NCBI GenBank assembly: GCA_045546275.1
Contig: JAZQCM010000031.1
Location: 123,624-187,623 of the forward strand
Length of the DNA: 64,000 bases
Origin: RGIG1927 sp045546275
GTDB lineage: Bacteria; Bacillota; Clostridia; UMGS1883
Direction: 5' to 3'
The notes under the pieces were generated by a model. That model worked only from the letters and a program-made list of their open reading frames with translations, was not told the origin of the DNA and made no database searches. A program made the translations under genes and the position numbers. Of the stretch, positions 14,338 through 22,108 are shown piece after piece; the first letter of the stretch is position 1; each line of letters starts with the position of its first letter.

Positions 14338-15312
14338 ATGATTAAATTTATAATTTTAGGCGGCGGATGGCGAAGCGAGTTTTACTTAAGGATTGCCAAA
14401 GCATTGCCTGAAAGGTTTTCTGTTGCAGGTGTTTTTGTTCGTAAGGACGAAAAGCGGGAATATATTGAAAAAAAGTATGGTGTTAAGGGATATTCAAGCC
14501 TTGAAGACATTCTTAAAGCGGATTTTGATTTTATTGTAAACTGTGTAAGCTATGCTTATGTTTCGGATTTGTCGGTTGAGCTTGCTGACCGTGGGTATTT
14601 TGTTTTAAGCGAAACTCCTGCGTTAAGGGAGCCTACGGGTAACCACGCCTACGAAAAAATCCAGGTTGCAGAGCAGTATCATCAGAAGGGTACGTACCAG
14701 GCAATTAAAAAACTCATTGATGATGGCGTAATTGGGGAAGTTAACTACATTAACATTTCCATAGGGCACGACTACCACGCCATGAGCATGATGCGGGTTT
14801 TCCTTGATGAATATGCTAAGCCCGAAAAGAAATGCCAAATTAAAATTAACGACCCTGTTACCGTTTCCCACGGCAGAGGCGGAGAAATGGATAAAAAGGA
14901 TGTTAAAAACACCAATCAGGACATTATTGTGTTTGATTTTAACGGAAAATGTGCCATTTACGACTACAACTCAGAGCAGTATTTTTCACCAATACGCCGC
15001 GACAGGCTGGTAATAAGAGGCTCCAAGGGCGAAATTTCGGGCAACAAGGTGCGGTTTTTCAATAGCGACGGCAAATTGACCGAGGGTGAAATGGTTTTAA
15101 AAACTGCAGGACTTTTAGAAGGCTTTTATAACGACAAAATAGTGCTTTTTGACAAGGTTTTGTACGATTTTCCTTTTAAGGAAGCACGGCTTAGTGAGGA
15201 AGAATGTGCCATTGCAATGTGTGTTGAAAAAATGAAAAACTACATTGACACAGGTGAAGAGTTTTATTCCTATCAAAAGGCATATGAAGATTTTTCGTTT
15301 TTTAAAATTTAA
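14338..15312 (+). CDS. Gfo/Idh/MocA-family NAD(P)-dependent oxidoreductase
   Basis: 324 residues. The N-terminal Rossmann domain begins KFIILGGGWRSEFYLRIAKALP and continues with VAGVFVRKDEKREYIEKKYGV and DFIVNCVSYAYV; a C-terminal alpha/beta domain follows. SETPALREPTG stands where family members usually have the EKP motif, so the usual active-site lysine is replaced; substrate and even activity are uncertain. ATG 14338 is preferred to the in-frame GTG 14323 because GGAGGTGAGG lies between them. Single-gene unit. Sugar or inositol-type dehydrogenase chemistry is typical of the family. Confidence 0.82.
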   Translation: MIKFIILGGGWRSEFYLRIAKALPERFSVAGVFVRKDEKREYIEKKYGVKGYSSLEDILKADFDFIVNCVSYAYVSDLSVELADRGYFVLSETPALREPTGNHAYEKIQVAEQYHQKGTYQAIKKLIDDGVIGEVNYINISIGHDYHAMSMMRVFLDEYAKPEKKCQIKINDPVTVSHGRGGEMDKKDVKNTNQDIIVFDFNGKCAIYDYNSEQYFSPIRRDRLVIRGSKGEISGNKVRFFNSDGKLTEGEMVLKTAGLLEGFYNDKIVLFDKVLYDFPFKEARLSEEECAIAMCVEKMKNYIDTGEEFYSYQKAYEDFSFFKI

Positions 15313-15317
15313 ACACA

Positions 15318-15347
15318 AAAAAGGACGAGCATTTGCTCGTCCTTTTT
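15318..15347. terminator. Bidirectional terminator (oxidoreductase / rplL)
   Basis: AAAAAGGACGAGC/GCTCGTCCTTTTT hairpin with ATTT loop. It ends both the plus-strand oxidoreductase and the ribosomal operon at rplL. Confidence 0.88.
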
Positions 15348-15365
15348 AACATAAGTAAAGTTAAA

Positions 15366-15734
15366 TTACTTAATTTCAACCTTTGCGCCAACAGCTCCAA
15401 GGTCAGCCTTAATCTTTTCAGCGTCTTCCTTGGAGATGCCTTCCTTAAGAGTTGTAGGAGCACCGTCAACAGCTGCCTTAGCTTCCTTAAGACCAAGACC
15501 TGTAAGATCCTTAACAACCTTAACAACCTTAATCTTTTCAGCACCAGCGTCAGCAAGTACTACGTCGAATTCTGTCTTTTCAGCAGCAGCTGCACCAGCG
15601 TCTGCAACAGCACCAACTACAGCTACGGGAGCAGCAGCGGATACGCCAAATTCTTCTTCCATTGCCTTTACGAGTTCAGCAACTTCCAATAACTTTAATT
15701 CTTTAATTGCATTTAAAATTTCCTGAATTGTCAT
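15366..15734 (-). CDS. rplL: 50S ribosomal protein L7/L12
   Basis: 122 residues of normal size. N-terminal dimerisation helix (TIQEILNAIKELKLLEVAELVKAMEEEFG), alanine/valine-rich hinge, and the conserved C-terminal domain KTEFDVVL...KIKVVKVVK...LGLKEAKAAVDGAP. It forms the ribosomal stalk that recruits translation GTPases. Last gene of the operon here: a terminator follows after 20 bases and rpoB does not. Confidence 0.98.
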   Translation of the reverse strand: MTIQEILNAIKELKLLEVAELVKAMEEEFGVSAAAPVAVVGAVADAGAAAAEKTEFDVVLADAGAEKIKVVKVVKDLTGLGLKEAKAAVDGAPTTLKEGISKEDAEKIKADLGAVGAKVEIK

Positions 15735-15774
15735 TTTAATTTACCTTCATTTAATGGTTTAATTAATTTTTAAA

Positions 15775-16371
15775 TTATTCTGCAGCGGGAGCTTCTTCTA
15801 CAGGAGCTTCTTCTACTGCGGGAGCAGCTTCCACTTCAGCGGGAGCTTCTTCCTTTTCAATCTTGATGTCAGCGGGTTCAACACCGTTGTCAACAAGTGC
15901 CTGTAATGTTCTTGCAAGTGCAGAAATGGGAGACTGCATGCTGCCCATCAACTTAGCAATAAGAACTTCACGGCTGGGTGTGTTAGCAAGGGTCTTAACT
16001 TCATCGATAGTCATTACCTTGCCTTCAAGGAAACCGGACTTGATTTCAAGAGCTTCGTTTTCCTTTGCAAAATCTGCAAGGACCTTAGCTGCGATAACTT
16101 CGTCAGTTTCGCTGATAGCGAGAGCTGTAGGACCGTTAAGAACTTCGTCAAGACCTTCCAAACCAATTTCGTTTGCAGCAAATCTTGTAAGAGTGTTTTT
16201 AACAACCTTGTACTCTACGTTAGCTTCTCTGAGCTTGTTACGGAGCTTAGTATCCTGTTCAACTGTAAGACCACAGTAGTCAACGAAAACACCTGCAACA
16301 GCCTTTGTGAGGGTTGCCTTGATTTCTTCAACTGCCTGCTTCTTAGCTTCGAGAATCTTTGCGCTTGGCAT
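15775..16371 (-). CDS. rplJ: 50S ribosomal protein L10
   Basis: 198 residues from ATG 16371 (MPSAKILEAKKQAVEEIK), preceded by GAGAGGTGATAG; the frame is open 16 codons further but enters the leader terminator. It has the L10 core plus an extra acidic, alanine/proline-rich C-terminal tail of about 27 residues (EEAPAEVEAAPAVEEAP). L10 anchors L7/L12 dimers and represses its own mRNA by binding the leader. The acidic tail goes beyond the usual roughly 165-175 residue length. Confidence 0.96.
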   Translation of the reverse strand: MPSAKILEAKKQAVEEIKATLTKAVAGVFVDYCGLTVEQDTKLRNKLREANVEYKVVKNTLTRFAANEIGLEGLDEVLNGPTALAISETDEVIAAKVLADFAKENEALEIKSGFLEGKVMTIDEVKTLANTPSREVLIAKLMGSMQSPISALARTLQALVDNGVEPADIKIEKEEAPAEVEAAPAVEEAPVEEAPAAE

Positions 16372-16398
16372 TCTATCACCTCTCCATACCAAATATTG

Positions 16399-16518
16399 AA
16401 AAAAAGGTTTTTTGCCCATAGACGCAAAAAACCTTTAAAAATCTTTTTAAATAGGTTCCTCGGCGGGACTTATTTTGATGCCTGCTGTCTATGGAATGGA
16501 ATGAAGTTTTGAAACTTC
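16399..16518 (-). promoter_or_regulatory. Ribosomal protein L10 leader with attenuator
   Basis: The untranslated stretch before rplJ contains GACAGCAGGCATC...AAGTCCCGCCGAGG on the minus strand, which matches the L10-binding kink-turn region known in Firmicutes. It is followed by an intrinsic terminator (AAAGGTTTTTTGC/GGCAAAAAACCTTT, 16399-16436, then T-run). Excess L10 is expected to bind and favour termination. Identified by motif, not by a covariance model. Confidence 0.85.
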
Positions 16519-16524
16519 TTGTAT

Positions 16525-16553
16525 ATCTTAACACCCTGTAAGGGGTTTGTCAA
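16525..16553 (-). promoter_or_regulatory. Internal promoter for rplJ-rplL
   Basis: TTGACA (16548-16553), 17-bp spacer, TAAGAT (16525-16530), located between rplA and the L10 leader. Confidence 0.8.
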
Positions 16554-16565
16554 GAACTTTTTTAA

Positions 16566-17258
16566 TTACTGAGCAATCTTTGTGGGAGCGATCTTTACGC
16601 CGGGGCCCATTGTGCTTGCTACAGTAACACTCTTAAGGTACTGACCCTTTGCAGCTGCGGGCTTAGCCTTTACGATTGCTGCAAGAAGAGTGTCGAAGTT
16701 CTGCTGGAGCTTTTCAACACCAAAGGACTTCTTACCGATGGGGCAGTGGATGATGTTTGTCTTGTCAAGACGGTATTCAATCTTACCAGCCTTAAGTTCG
16801 TCAATTGCCTTAGCAACATCCATTGTAACAGTGCCTGCCTTGGGGTTGGGCATAAGACCCTTAGGACCAAGTACACGAGCAATTCTACCTACAACACCCA
16901 TCATGTCAGGAGTAGCAACAGCTACGTCAAAGTCGAGCCAGCCTTCCTGAATCTTTGTGATGAATTCTTCAGCACCAACATAGTCAGCGCCTGCTGCCTG
17001 AGCTTCATCAGCCTTAGCACCCTTAGCGAATACTAAAACTCTAACCTTCTTACCTGTACCGTTGGGAAGAACAACAGCGCCTCTAACCTGCTGGTCAGCA
17101 TGACGAGAGTCAACACCGAGCTTGATGTGAGCTTCGATTGTTTCGTCAAACTTAGCACCTGCTGTCTTAACGGCAAGATCAAGAGCTTCTGCGGGAGAGT
17201 ACTGCGCACCTTTTTCGATGAGCTTTACACTCTCATTATATTTCTTACCATGTTTCAT
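16566..17258 (-). CDS. rplA: 50S ribosomal protein L1
   Basis: 230 residues, full length, starting MKHGKKYNESVKLIEKGAQYSPAEALDLAVKT and carrying GRIARVLGPKGLMPNPKAGTVT, the signature L1 segment. It forms the mobile L1 stalk at the E site and, in many bacteria, represses the L11 operon mRNA. A GGAGGTAAATTCGT site lies upstream. In order with rplK (58 bases upstream). Confidence 0.98.
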   Translation of the reverse strand: MKHGKKYNESVKLIEKGAQYSPAEALDLAVKTAGAKFDETIEAHIKLGVDSRHADQQVRGAVVLPNGTGKKVRVLVFAKGAKADEAQAAGADYVGAEEFITKIQEGWLDFDVAVATPDMMGVVGRIARVLGPKGLMPNPKAGTVTMDVAKAIDELKAGKIEYRLDKTNIIHCPIGKKSFGVEKLQQNFDTLLAAIVKAKPAAAKGQYLKSVTVASTMGPGVKIAPTKIAQ

Positions 17259-17316
17259 ACGAATTTACCTCCTTGTGGTTAACGGAATTTAATTCCTCCC
17301 ACTTAATAAGTTTCTC

Positions 17317-17742
17317 TTATTCTTCTACTAAAACGCCCATGCTTCTTGCTGTTCCGGCAATCATGCTCATAGCGGCTTCAACGCTTGCTGCGTTAAGGTC
17401 GGGCATTTTTGTCTCAGCAATAGCCTTAAGGTCTGCCTTGGAAAGTGTAGCTACCTTGTTCTTGTTGGGAACACCGCTGCCGCTTTCAATCTTACAAGCC
17501 TTCTTGATAAGAACTGCAGCCGGGGGAGTCTTTGTGATGAAAGAGAAAGATCTGTCGGCATACACTGTGATAACAACAGGGATAACAAGACCTGCATCTT
17601 TAGCTGTTCTCTCGTTGAATTCCTTTGTAAACTGAACAATGTTTACGCCGTGCTGACCGAGAGCAGGACCAACCGGGGGAGCCGGAGTCGCCTTTCCTGC
17701 AGGAATCTGCAATTTTATATAACCGGTAATTTTCTGTGCCAT
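17317..17742 (-). CDS. rplK: 50S ribosomal protein L11
   Basis: 141 residues, beginning AQKITGYIKLQIPAGKATPAPPVGPALGQHGVNI, the signature of L11, with the C-terminal RNA-binding domain ending in SMGVLVEE. It binds the GTPase-associated centre of 23S rRNA and is needed for Rel-dependent stringent signalling (a rel gene is at 42669). AAGGAGGTGCACAACC precedes the ATG. Confidence 0.98.
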   Translation of the reverse strand: MAQKITGYIKLQIPAGKATPAPPVGPALGQHGVNIVQFTKEFNERTAKDAGLVIPVVITVYADRSFSFITKTPPAAVLIKKACKIESGSGVPNKNKVATLSKADLKAIAETKMPDLNAASVEAAMSMIAGTARSMGVLVEE

Positions 17743-17798
17743 GGTTGTGCACCTCCTTAGATAAAATGTGGTAAATGGCGGATTTGAAATCCTCCCAC

Positions 17799-17836
17799 TC
17801 GGGCAAAGCCCGATAAATCAACAGGCAAAGCCTGTT
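17799..17836 (-). other. Twin GGC-AAA-GCC hairpins between nusG and rplK
   Basis: TCGGGC-AAA-GCCCGA (17799-17813) and AACAGGC-AAA-GCCTGTT (17820-17836) are two small perfect hairpins with the same loop core and no T-run. They may be an RNA-processing or regulatory site within the operon; the function is not known. Confidence 0.4.
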
Positions 17837-17845
17837 AGAAACTAA

Positions 17846-18376
17846 TTAAAGAGCCTCGACCTGATTTAAATCAACCTCGAGTTCCATTTCTCTGCCACCG
17901 AACATTGTTACCATAACGGTAATCTTAAGTCTTTCCTTGTCGATAGCACGAATTTCGCCCATAAAGCCTTCCATACTGCCTTCTGAGATACGAACAGAGT
18001 CGCCAACCTCAAAGTCAATATTAACCTCAACCTTTTCAACGCCGAGGGAATACACTTCGCTTTCTGTAAGCGGAACGGGCTTGGATTCAGGGCCTACAAA
18101 GCCTGTACATCCGCGAGTGTTACGCACAATGTACCAGCTTTCATTTGTCATAATCATCTTGACAAATACATATCCGGGGAAAGTTTTTCTTGAAACAACC
18201 TTCTTTTCGCCGGATTCTTTAACCTCGACTACATCCTCCATAGGAATGCAGACATCGGCTATCAAGTCATGAAGGTTACGATTTTCAACGGTTTTTTCAA
18301 TATTGTCTTTTACTTTGTTCTCATAGCCTGCGTAGGTATGAGCAACATACCATTTGAATTCGCCTGCTTCGTTCAT
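17846..18376 (-). CDS. nusG: Transcription termination/antitermination factor NusG
   Basis: 176 residues. The NGN domain (WYVAHTYAGYENKVKDNIEKTVENRNL...GYVFVKMIMTNESWYIVRNTRGCTGFVG) is followed by a KOW domain (FEVGDSVRISEGSMEGFMGEIRAIDKERLKITV). It binds RNA polymerase and alters pausing and Rho or ribosome coupling. The expected secE-nusG-rplK order is kept, with secE 33 bases upstream. Confidence 0.97.
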   Translation of the reverse strand: MNEAGEFKWYVAHTYAGYENKVKDNIEKTVENRNLHDLIADVCIPMEDVVEVKESGEKKVVSRKTFPGYVFVKMIMTNESWYIVRNTRGCTGFVGPESKPVPLTESEVYSLGVEKVEVNIDFEVGDSVRISEGSMEGFMGEIRAIDKERLKITVMVTMFGGREMELEVDLNQVEAL

Positions 18377-18409
18377 AACCGAACCTCCTCCCTATTAATG
18401 GCCGCTGAA

Positions 18410-18751
18410 TTATTCAGCGATTTCTGTTGAGTTTTCAACATCTACAACATCTTCAAGGACATAATCTGTATAGTCTTCGAAAATGTCTGTGCTTATTTCT
18501 AAAGGCTCCGCATCGCTCTGAAGCTTCTTGTTGTTCAAGAAGTTGAAACCTAAACCGAATAAAGAGTCAAGTGCAAAAATGAAAATGCCAACTACAATAA
18601 TGCAAGCGATAACAATAACAGTATTGTTAGTGAGCTGCTTCTTTGTGGGCCAGCTGATTTTCTTCATTTCGGACTTAGTTGCTTTTGCATACTTTGCAAT
18701 AGCGCTTGCGGCTCTCTTAAAGAAATTGTCTTTTTTCTGTTTTTCAGCCAT
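18410..18751 (-). CDS. secE: Preprotein translocase subunit SecE
   Basis: 113 residues from ATG 18751, which has GGTGA five bases upstream (in-frame GTG 18760 is less likely). The conserved SecE core is FFKRAASAIAKYAKATKSEMKKISWPTKKQLTNNTVIVIACIIVVGIFIFALDSLFGL, with one membrane segment. After it comes an unusual acidic tail of about 40 residues (DAEPLEISTDIFEDYTDYVLEDVVDVE), which would face the outside; most Gram-positive SecE proteins end soon after the membrane helix. Confidence 0.94.
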   Translation of the reverse strand: MAEKQKKDNFFKRAASAIAKYAKATKSEMKKISWPTKKQLTNNTVIVIACIIVVGIFIFALDSLFGLGFNFLNNKKLQSDAEPLEISTDIFEDYTDYVLEDVVDVENSTEIAE

Positions 18752-18775
18752 CTCAGTCACCTATCCCTTTACGAT

Positions 18776-18925
18776 TTACTTTGTTTCCTTATGCATTGTG
18801 TGCTTGCGGCAGAAACGGCAGTACTTGTTCATTTCAAGTCTTTCGGGGTCATTCTTCTTATTCTTCATTGTGTCGTAATTTCTCTGCTTGCACTCGGAGC
18901 ATTCCATTGTAATCTTTACTCTCAT
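18776..18925 (-). CDS. rpmG: 50S ribosomal protein L33 (zinc-binding form)
   Basis: 49 residues from ATG 18925 with AGGAGGTGCGACGCC upstream; the frame is open further but lacks a site. MRVKITMECSECKQRNYDT and YCRFCRKHTMHKET are typical. Both CxxC pairs are intact (C9/C12, C36/C39), so this is the zinc-containing (C+) form. First gene of the rpmG-secE-nusG-rplKA operon. Confidence 0.97.
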   Translation of the reverse strand: MRVKITMECSECKQRNYDTMKNKKNDPERLEMNKYCRFCRKHTMHKETK

Positions 18926-19024
18926 GGCGTCGCACCTCCTGTTAAATTTAATCGACTCCCTCTGCAAAGGCTCAGACCTTATTTTTTTGCACATAAAAAA
19001 AGCCTGCCCATGCGAGGTACAGTA

Positions 19025-19053
19025 ACTATATCATCAAAATCCCACTAAGTCAA
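19025..19053 (-). promoter_or_regulatory. Promoter of the rpmG-secE-nusG-rplKA operon
   Basis: TTGACT (19048-19053), 17-bp spacer, TATAGT (19025-19030) on the minus strand, about 100 bases before rpmG. Confidence 0.75.
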
Positions 19054-19080
19054 GACTTTTTTTTAATTTTTTCAAAATTC

Positions 19081-19109
19081 TTGCATTATTCGATTTTCTA
19101 CTATATAAT
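19081..19109 (+). promoter_or_regulatory. Promoter of rhaM
   Basis: TTGCAT (19081-19086), 17-bp spacer, consensus TATAAT (19104-19109), divergent from the ribosomal operon promoter. Confidence 0.7.
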
Positions 19110-19153
19110 ATAGGAAAAGAAGCACCTTGTCAACTACAAAGGAGGAAAATAAA

Positions 19154-19465
19154 ATGATTAAAGGTTTTAAAATGAAGCTTTACCCCGGTATGGAAAAGGA
19201 ATATGAAAAGCGACACAACGAGCTTTGGGACGAAATGAAAGATATGATTCACTCCCACGGCGGCAAAAACTACACTATTTTTTTGGATGAAGAAACTCTC
19301 ACTCTTTTCGGCTACATTGAAATTGAAGACGAAGAATTGTGGGCAAAGGGTGCCGACACTGCAATTAACCGCAAGTGGTGGGACTTTATGGCAGATATTA
19401 TGGAAACAAACAGTGACAACAGCCCGGTGAGTATTGATTTAAAAAACGTTTTTCATTTGGATTAA
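19154..19465 (+). CDS. rhaM: L-rhamnose mutarotase
   Basis: 103 residues from ATG 19154 with AAAGGAGG upstream. The pattern KGFKMKLYPGMEKEYEKRHNELWDEMKDMIHSHGGKNYTIFLDEETLTLFGYIEIEDEE...NRKWWDFMADIME is typical of the RhaM (DUF718) family. The conserved His (KRHNELW) and the paired Trp (KWWDFM) are present. It interconverts alpha and beta L-rhamnose before isomerisation. No rhaABD genes are nearby, but the GH105 at 56551 would release rhamnose-containing sugars. Confidence 0.9.
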   Translation: MIKGFKMKLYPGMEKEYEKRHNELWDEMKDMIHSHGGKNYTIFLDEETLTLFGYIEIEDEELWAKGADTAINRKWWDFMADIMETNSDNSPVSIDLKNVFHLD

Positions 19466-19479
19466 GTTTTTAAAAAGTA

Positions 19480-19532
19480 TTGCATTTTGTTGTTTTATGT
19501 GATAAACTTCACTTAAGTGATAACGATTATTA
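19480..19532 (+). promoter_or_regulatory. Promoter with Fur-like box before the BFD-like gene
   Basis: TTGCAT (19480-19485), 17-bp spacer, TAAACT (19503-19508). Just downstream TGATAAC-G-ATTATTA (19518-19532) matches the 7-1-7 Fur core TGATAAT-N-ATTATCA at 12 of 14 defined positions. The palindrome CACTTAAGTG (19510-19519) overlaps its left edge. Confidence 0.6.
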
Positions 19533-19550
19533 TTTTGAGGAGGATTTTAT

Positions 19551-19781
19551 ATGCAGAACTACATGGTTTGTAATTGTAAAAAGGTAAGTTATTTTGATAT
19601 TGAAGATGCGCTTAATCTTCACAAAGAATTTAAGGATGTTTTAACAGCCTTTGAAAGCGTTAAAGAGGTTACCCATTGCTCCACAGGCTGTGGCGGATGT
19701 CACGACAAGGTTTTGGATGTAATTTCCGAAATCATGATGGGTGGCGAAAAGAAAAACCACCGTTTTGACAGCTGTAAGTAA
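19551..19781 (+). CDS. BFD-like [2Fe-2S] small protein
   Basis: 76 residues after GAGGAGG. Cysteines C7 and C9 (VCNCKKV) and C47/C50 (GCGGC) have the CxC...CxxC spacing of BFD-like [2Fe-2S] domains; an extra C43 is present. In other bacteria such proteins are ferredoxins that release iron from bacterioferritin, or electron-transfer modules of larger enzymes. The Fur-like box at its promoter fits an iron-starvation role. Single-gene unit with its own terminator. The precise partner is unknown. Confidence 0.72.
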   Translation: MQNYMVCNCKKVSYFDIEDALNLHKEFKDVLTAFESVKEVTHCSTGCGGCHDKVLDVISEIMMGGEKKNHRFDSCK

Positions 19782-19790
19782 TAAATAATG

Positions 19791-19822
19791 CAAAAAGGAT
19801 TTTCTTTGGAAAGTCCTTTTTT
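19791..19822 (+). terminator. Terminator of the BFD-like gene
   Basis: AAAAAGGA-TTTC/GAAA-TCCTTTTTTT hairpin with one mismatch, followed by a T-run. Confidence 0.7.
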
Positions 19823-19824
19823 TG

Positions 19825-19853
19825 TTGCAATCTTACTCCCGTTATGCTATTAT
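19825..19853 (+). promoter_or_regulatory. Promoter of the aminotransferase-trpS-tagO run
   Basis: TTGCAA (19825-19830), 17-bp spacer, TATTAT (19848-19853). Confidence 0.6.
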
Positions 19854-19889
19854 ATAAGGTAGAAGTTTTATAAACAAGAAGGTTTTACA

Positions 19890-21083
19890 ATGAGTGACAA
19901 TTTATTCTCTAAGCGCAGCGCCCCGCTTTCGGGCAGTGCTATAAGAGCTACTTTTAAATTACTTGCAGACCCTGAGATTATTTCCTTTGCAGGTGGTGCA
20001 CCAAGTCCTGATGTTTTTCCCAAAAAGGAGCTTGAGGGCATTAGTCAGAAAATTTTCCGCGAGCAGGGCAACCTTGCTCTTCAGTACGGTATTACCGAAG
20101 GCTACGACCCTCTTCGCAATTTTGTGAAGGACAGGCTTGTAAAGCAAGGCGTTATAAACGAAAGCGAAAATGTTATTATAACAACAGGCGGTCAGCAGGC
20201 AATTGACCTTACTACAAAGGTTTTGATTGACGACGGCGACACTTTAGTTGTGGAAGCGCCAAGCTTTGTAGGCGCACTGAACAATTTCAGAAGCTACAGG
20301 GCAAACATGATTCCCGTTGAGGTGGAAGATGACGGCTTGAACCTTGACTACCTTGAAAACGAGGTTTTGAAAAAAATGAAGGTTAAAATGGTTTACACCA
20401 TAGCAACCTTCCAGAATCCGTCGGGCATTACAATGAGCCTTGAAAAAAGAAAGAGGCTTTTAAACCTTGCCTCGGAATATGATTTTTACATTCTTGAGGA
20501 CAACCCCTATGGCGAGCTCCGCTACACAGGCGAGGCTGTGCCCACCATAAAGAGCATGGACGTTGAGGGCAGGGTTATTTACACAGGCAGCTTTTCAAAA
20601 ACTCTTTCGCCGGGACTAAGAATAGGCTTTTTTACCGCAAGGGATGATATTTTGCAAAAAATGGTTGTGTGCAAGCAGGTAACGGACGTTCACACACCTG
20701 TTTTGAACCAGCTTATTGCCTATAACTTTGTGACAGAATATGACTACGACGCTCACATTAAAAAGAGCTGTGATTTGTATGGCGGCAAAAATAAGCTTAT
20801 GCTTCAGTGCATGGAAGAAATGTTCCCTGACTATGTGAAGTTCACCCGTCCCGAAGGCGGATTATTCATATGGTGCGATTTGCCCGATTATTTTGACTCA
20901 GACGAGCTTTTTAAAAAAGGTGTGGAAAAGAAGGTTGCCTTTGTGCAAGGCTCCTCCTGCATGGTTGACCAGGCAAGGAAGTATTCTTCTTTCCGCTTGA
21001 ACTTCTCAAATACAAGTGATGAAAATATTAAAAAGGGCATTGGCATACTTGCTGATGTAATAAAATCCTTTGAAAGGAATTAA
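19890..21083 (+). CDS. PLP-dependent aminotransferase, class I/II (2-aminoadipate/LysN type)
   Basis: 397 residues of fold-type I. Landmarks: IISFAGGAPSPDVFP near the start, TTGGQQAIDLTTKVLIDDGDTLVVEAPSF, the pyruvoyl-binding region NPSG, EDNPYGELRY, and the PLP lysine in TGSFSKTLSPGLRIGF. This pattern matches the stand-alone relatives of MocR C-terminal domains, annotated as 2-aminoadipate or multi-substrate aminotransferases. There is no N-terminal HTH. The trpS start follows only five bases after its stop, so the two are co-transcribed. The actual amino-acid substrate cannot be read from sequence. Confidence 0.9.
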   Translation: MSDNLFSKRSAPLSGSAIRATFKLLADPEIISFAGGAPSPDVFPKKELEGISQKIFREQGNLALQYGITEGYDPLRNFVKDRLVKQGVINESENVIITTGGQQAIDLTTKVLIDDGDTLVVEAPSFVGALNNFRSYRANMIPVEVEDDGLNLDYLENEVLKKMKVKMVYTIATFQNPSGITMSLEKRKRLLNLASEYDFYILEDNPYGELRYTGEAVPTIKSMDVEGRVIYTGSFSKTLSPGLRIGFFTARDDILQKMVVCKQVTDVHTPVLNQLIAYNFVTEYDYDAHIKKSCDLYGGKNKLMLQCMEEMFPDYVKFTRPEGGLFIWCDLPDYFDSDELFKKGVEKKVAFVQGSSCMVDQARKYSSFRLNFSNTSDENIKKGIGILADVIKSFERN

Positions 21084-21088
21084 GTAAA

Positions 21089-22084
21089 ATGGACGAAAAG
21101 AAAACTATACTTTCGGGCATTCAGCCCTCAGCAGCTTCGATAACACTTGGCAACTACTTAGGCGCCGTTAAAAACTGGGCAACACTTCAGGATGAATACA
21201 ACTGTATGTATGCAATGATGGACTTGCACACAATCACAGTAAGACAAACTCCTGCAGAATTAAGAAGAAACACAGTTTCTCTTCTTGCGCAGTATATTGC
21301 CTGCGGTATTGACGCTGAAAAGAACCTTATGTTTATCCAGAGCCATGTGCCTGCGCATGCAGAGCTCAGCTGGATTTTGAGCTGTTTTACACAAATGGGT
21401 GAATTACAGCGAATGACTCAGTTCAAGGACAAGAGCGCAAAGCACAAGGACAATATTAATGCTGGTCTTTTCACATACCCTGTGTTAATGGCTGCCGATA
21501 TTCTTCTTTATCAGACAGATTTAGTGCCTGTTGGCGCTGACCAGAAGCAGCACCTTGAAATCACACGTGATATTGCAACACGCTTTAATTCAATTTACGG
21601 TGACGTGTTCAAAATTCCCGAGCCTTACATTGGAAAAGAAAGCGCAAGAATTATGAGCCTGCAGACACCCACTGCAAAAATGAGTAAGTCCGACCCCAAC
21701 CCCAACGGTTGTGTGTTTGTGCTTGATGATATTGACACAGTTGTAAGAAAGTTCAAGCGTGCGGTAACAGACAGCGAGGCAGAGGTTAAGTACGCAGAAG
21801 GAAAAGACGGCGTTAACAACCTTCTTAACATTTACTCCTCCGTTACAGGCAAGAGCATTGACGAGGCAGTGAACGAATTTATCGGTAAAGGCTACGGCGA
21901 TTTTAAAGCGGCAGTTGCCGAAGCGGTTGCCGAGGAGCTTCGTCCTATTCACGAAAAGTACAATGACCTTATGAAGAACAAGGATTATCTTGAATCCATT
22001 TACAAGAAGGGTGCGGAAACAGCAAATTACATGAGCCGCAAAACTCTTTCCAAGGTAAAGAAAAAGGTTGGTTTTGTTATTTAA
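21089..22084 (+). CDS. trpS: Tryptophanyl-tRNA synthetase
   Basis: 331 residues, class Ic synthetase of normal length. SGIQPSAASITLGNYLGAVKNW covers the HIGH-equivalent region, ADILLYQTDLVPVGADQKQHLE the tryptophan/ATP pocket, and KMSKSDPNPNG the KMSKS loop. It charges the tRNA-Trp found at 13950-14025. No T-box leader is present; the gene lies five bases behind the aminotransferase and shares its transcript. Confidence 0.97.
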   Translation: MDEKKTILSGIQPSAASITLGNYLGAVKNWATLQDEYNCMYAMMDLHTITVRQTPAELRRNTVSLLAQYIACGIDAEKNLMFIQSHVPAHAELSWILSCFTQMGELQRMTQFKDKSAKHKDNINAGLFTYPVLMAADILLYQTDLVPVGADQKQHLEITRDIATRFNSIYGDVFKIPEPYIGKESARIMSLQTPTAKMSKSDPNPNGCVFVLDDIDTVVRKFKRAVTDSEAEVKYAEGKDGVNNLLNIYSSVTGKSIDEAVNEFIGKGYGDFKAAVAEAVAEELRPIHEKYNDLMKNKDYLESIYKKGAETANYMSRKTLSKVKKKVGFVI

Positions 22085-22108
22085 TCATACACAGAAAGGA
22101 TTTTTGTT

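Noticed and set aside
21050..21089. T-box leader before trpS
   Set aside because: Only five bases separate trpS from the upstream gene, and no T-box sequence precedes the aminotransferase.
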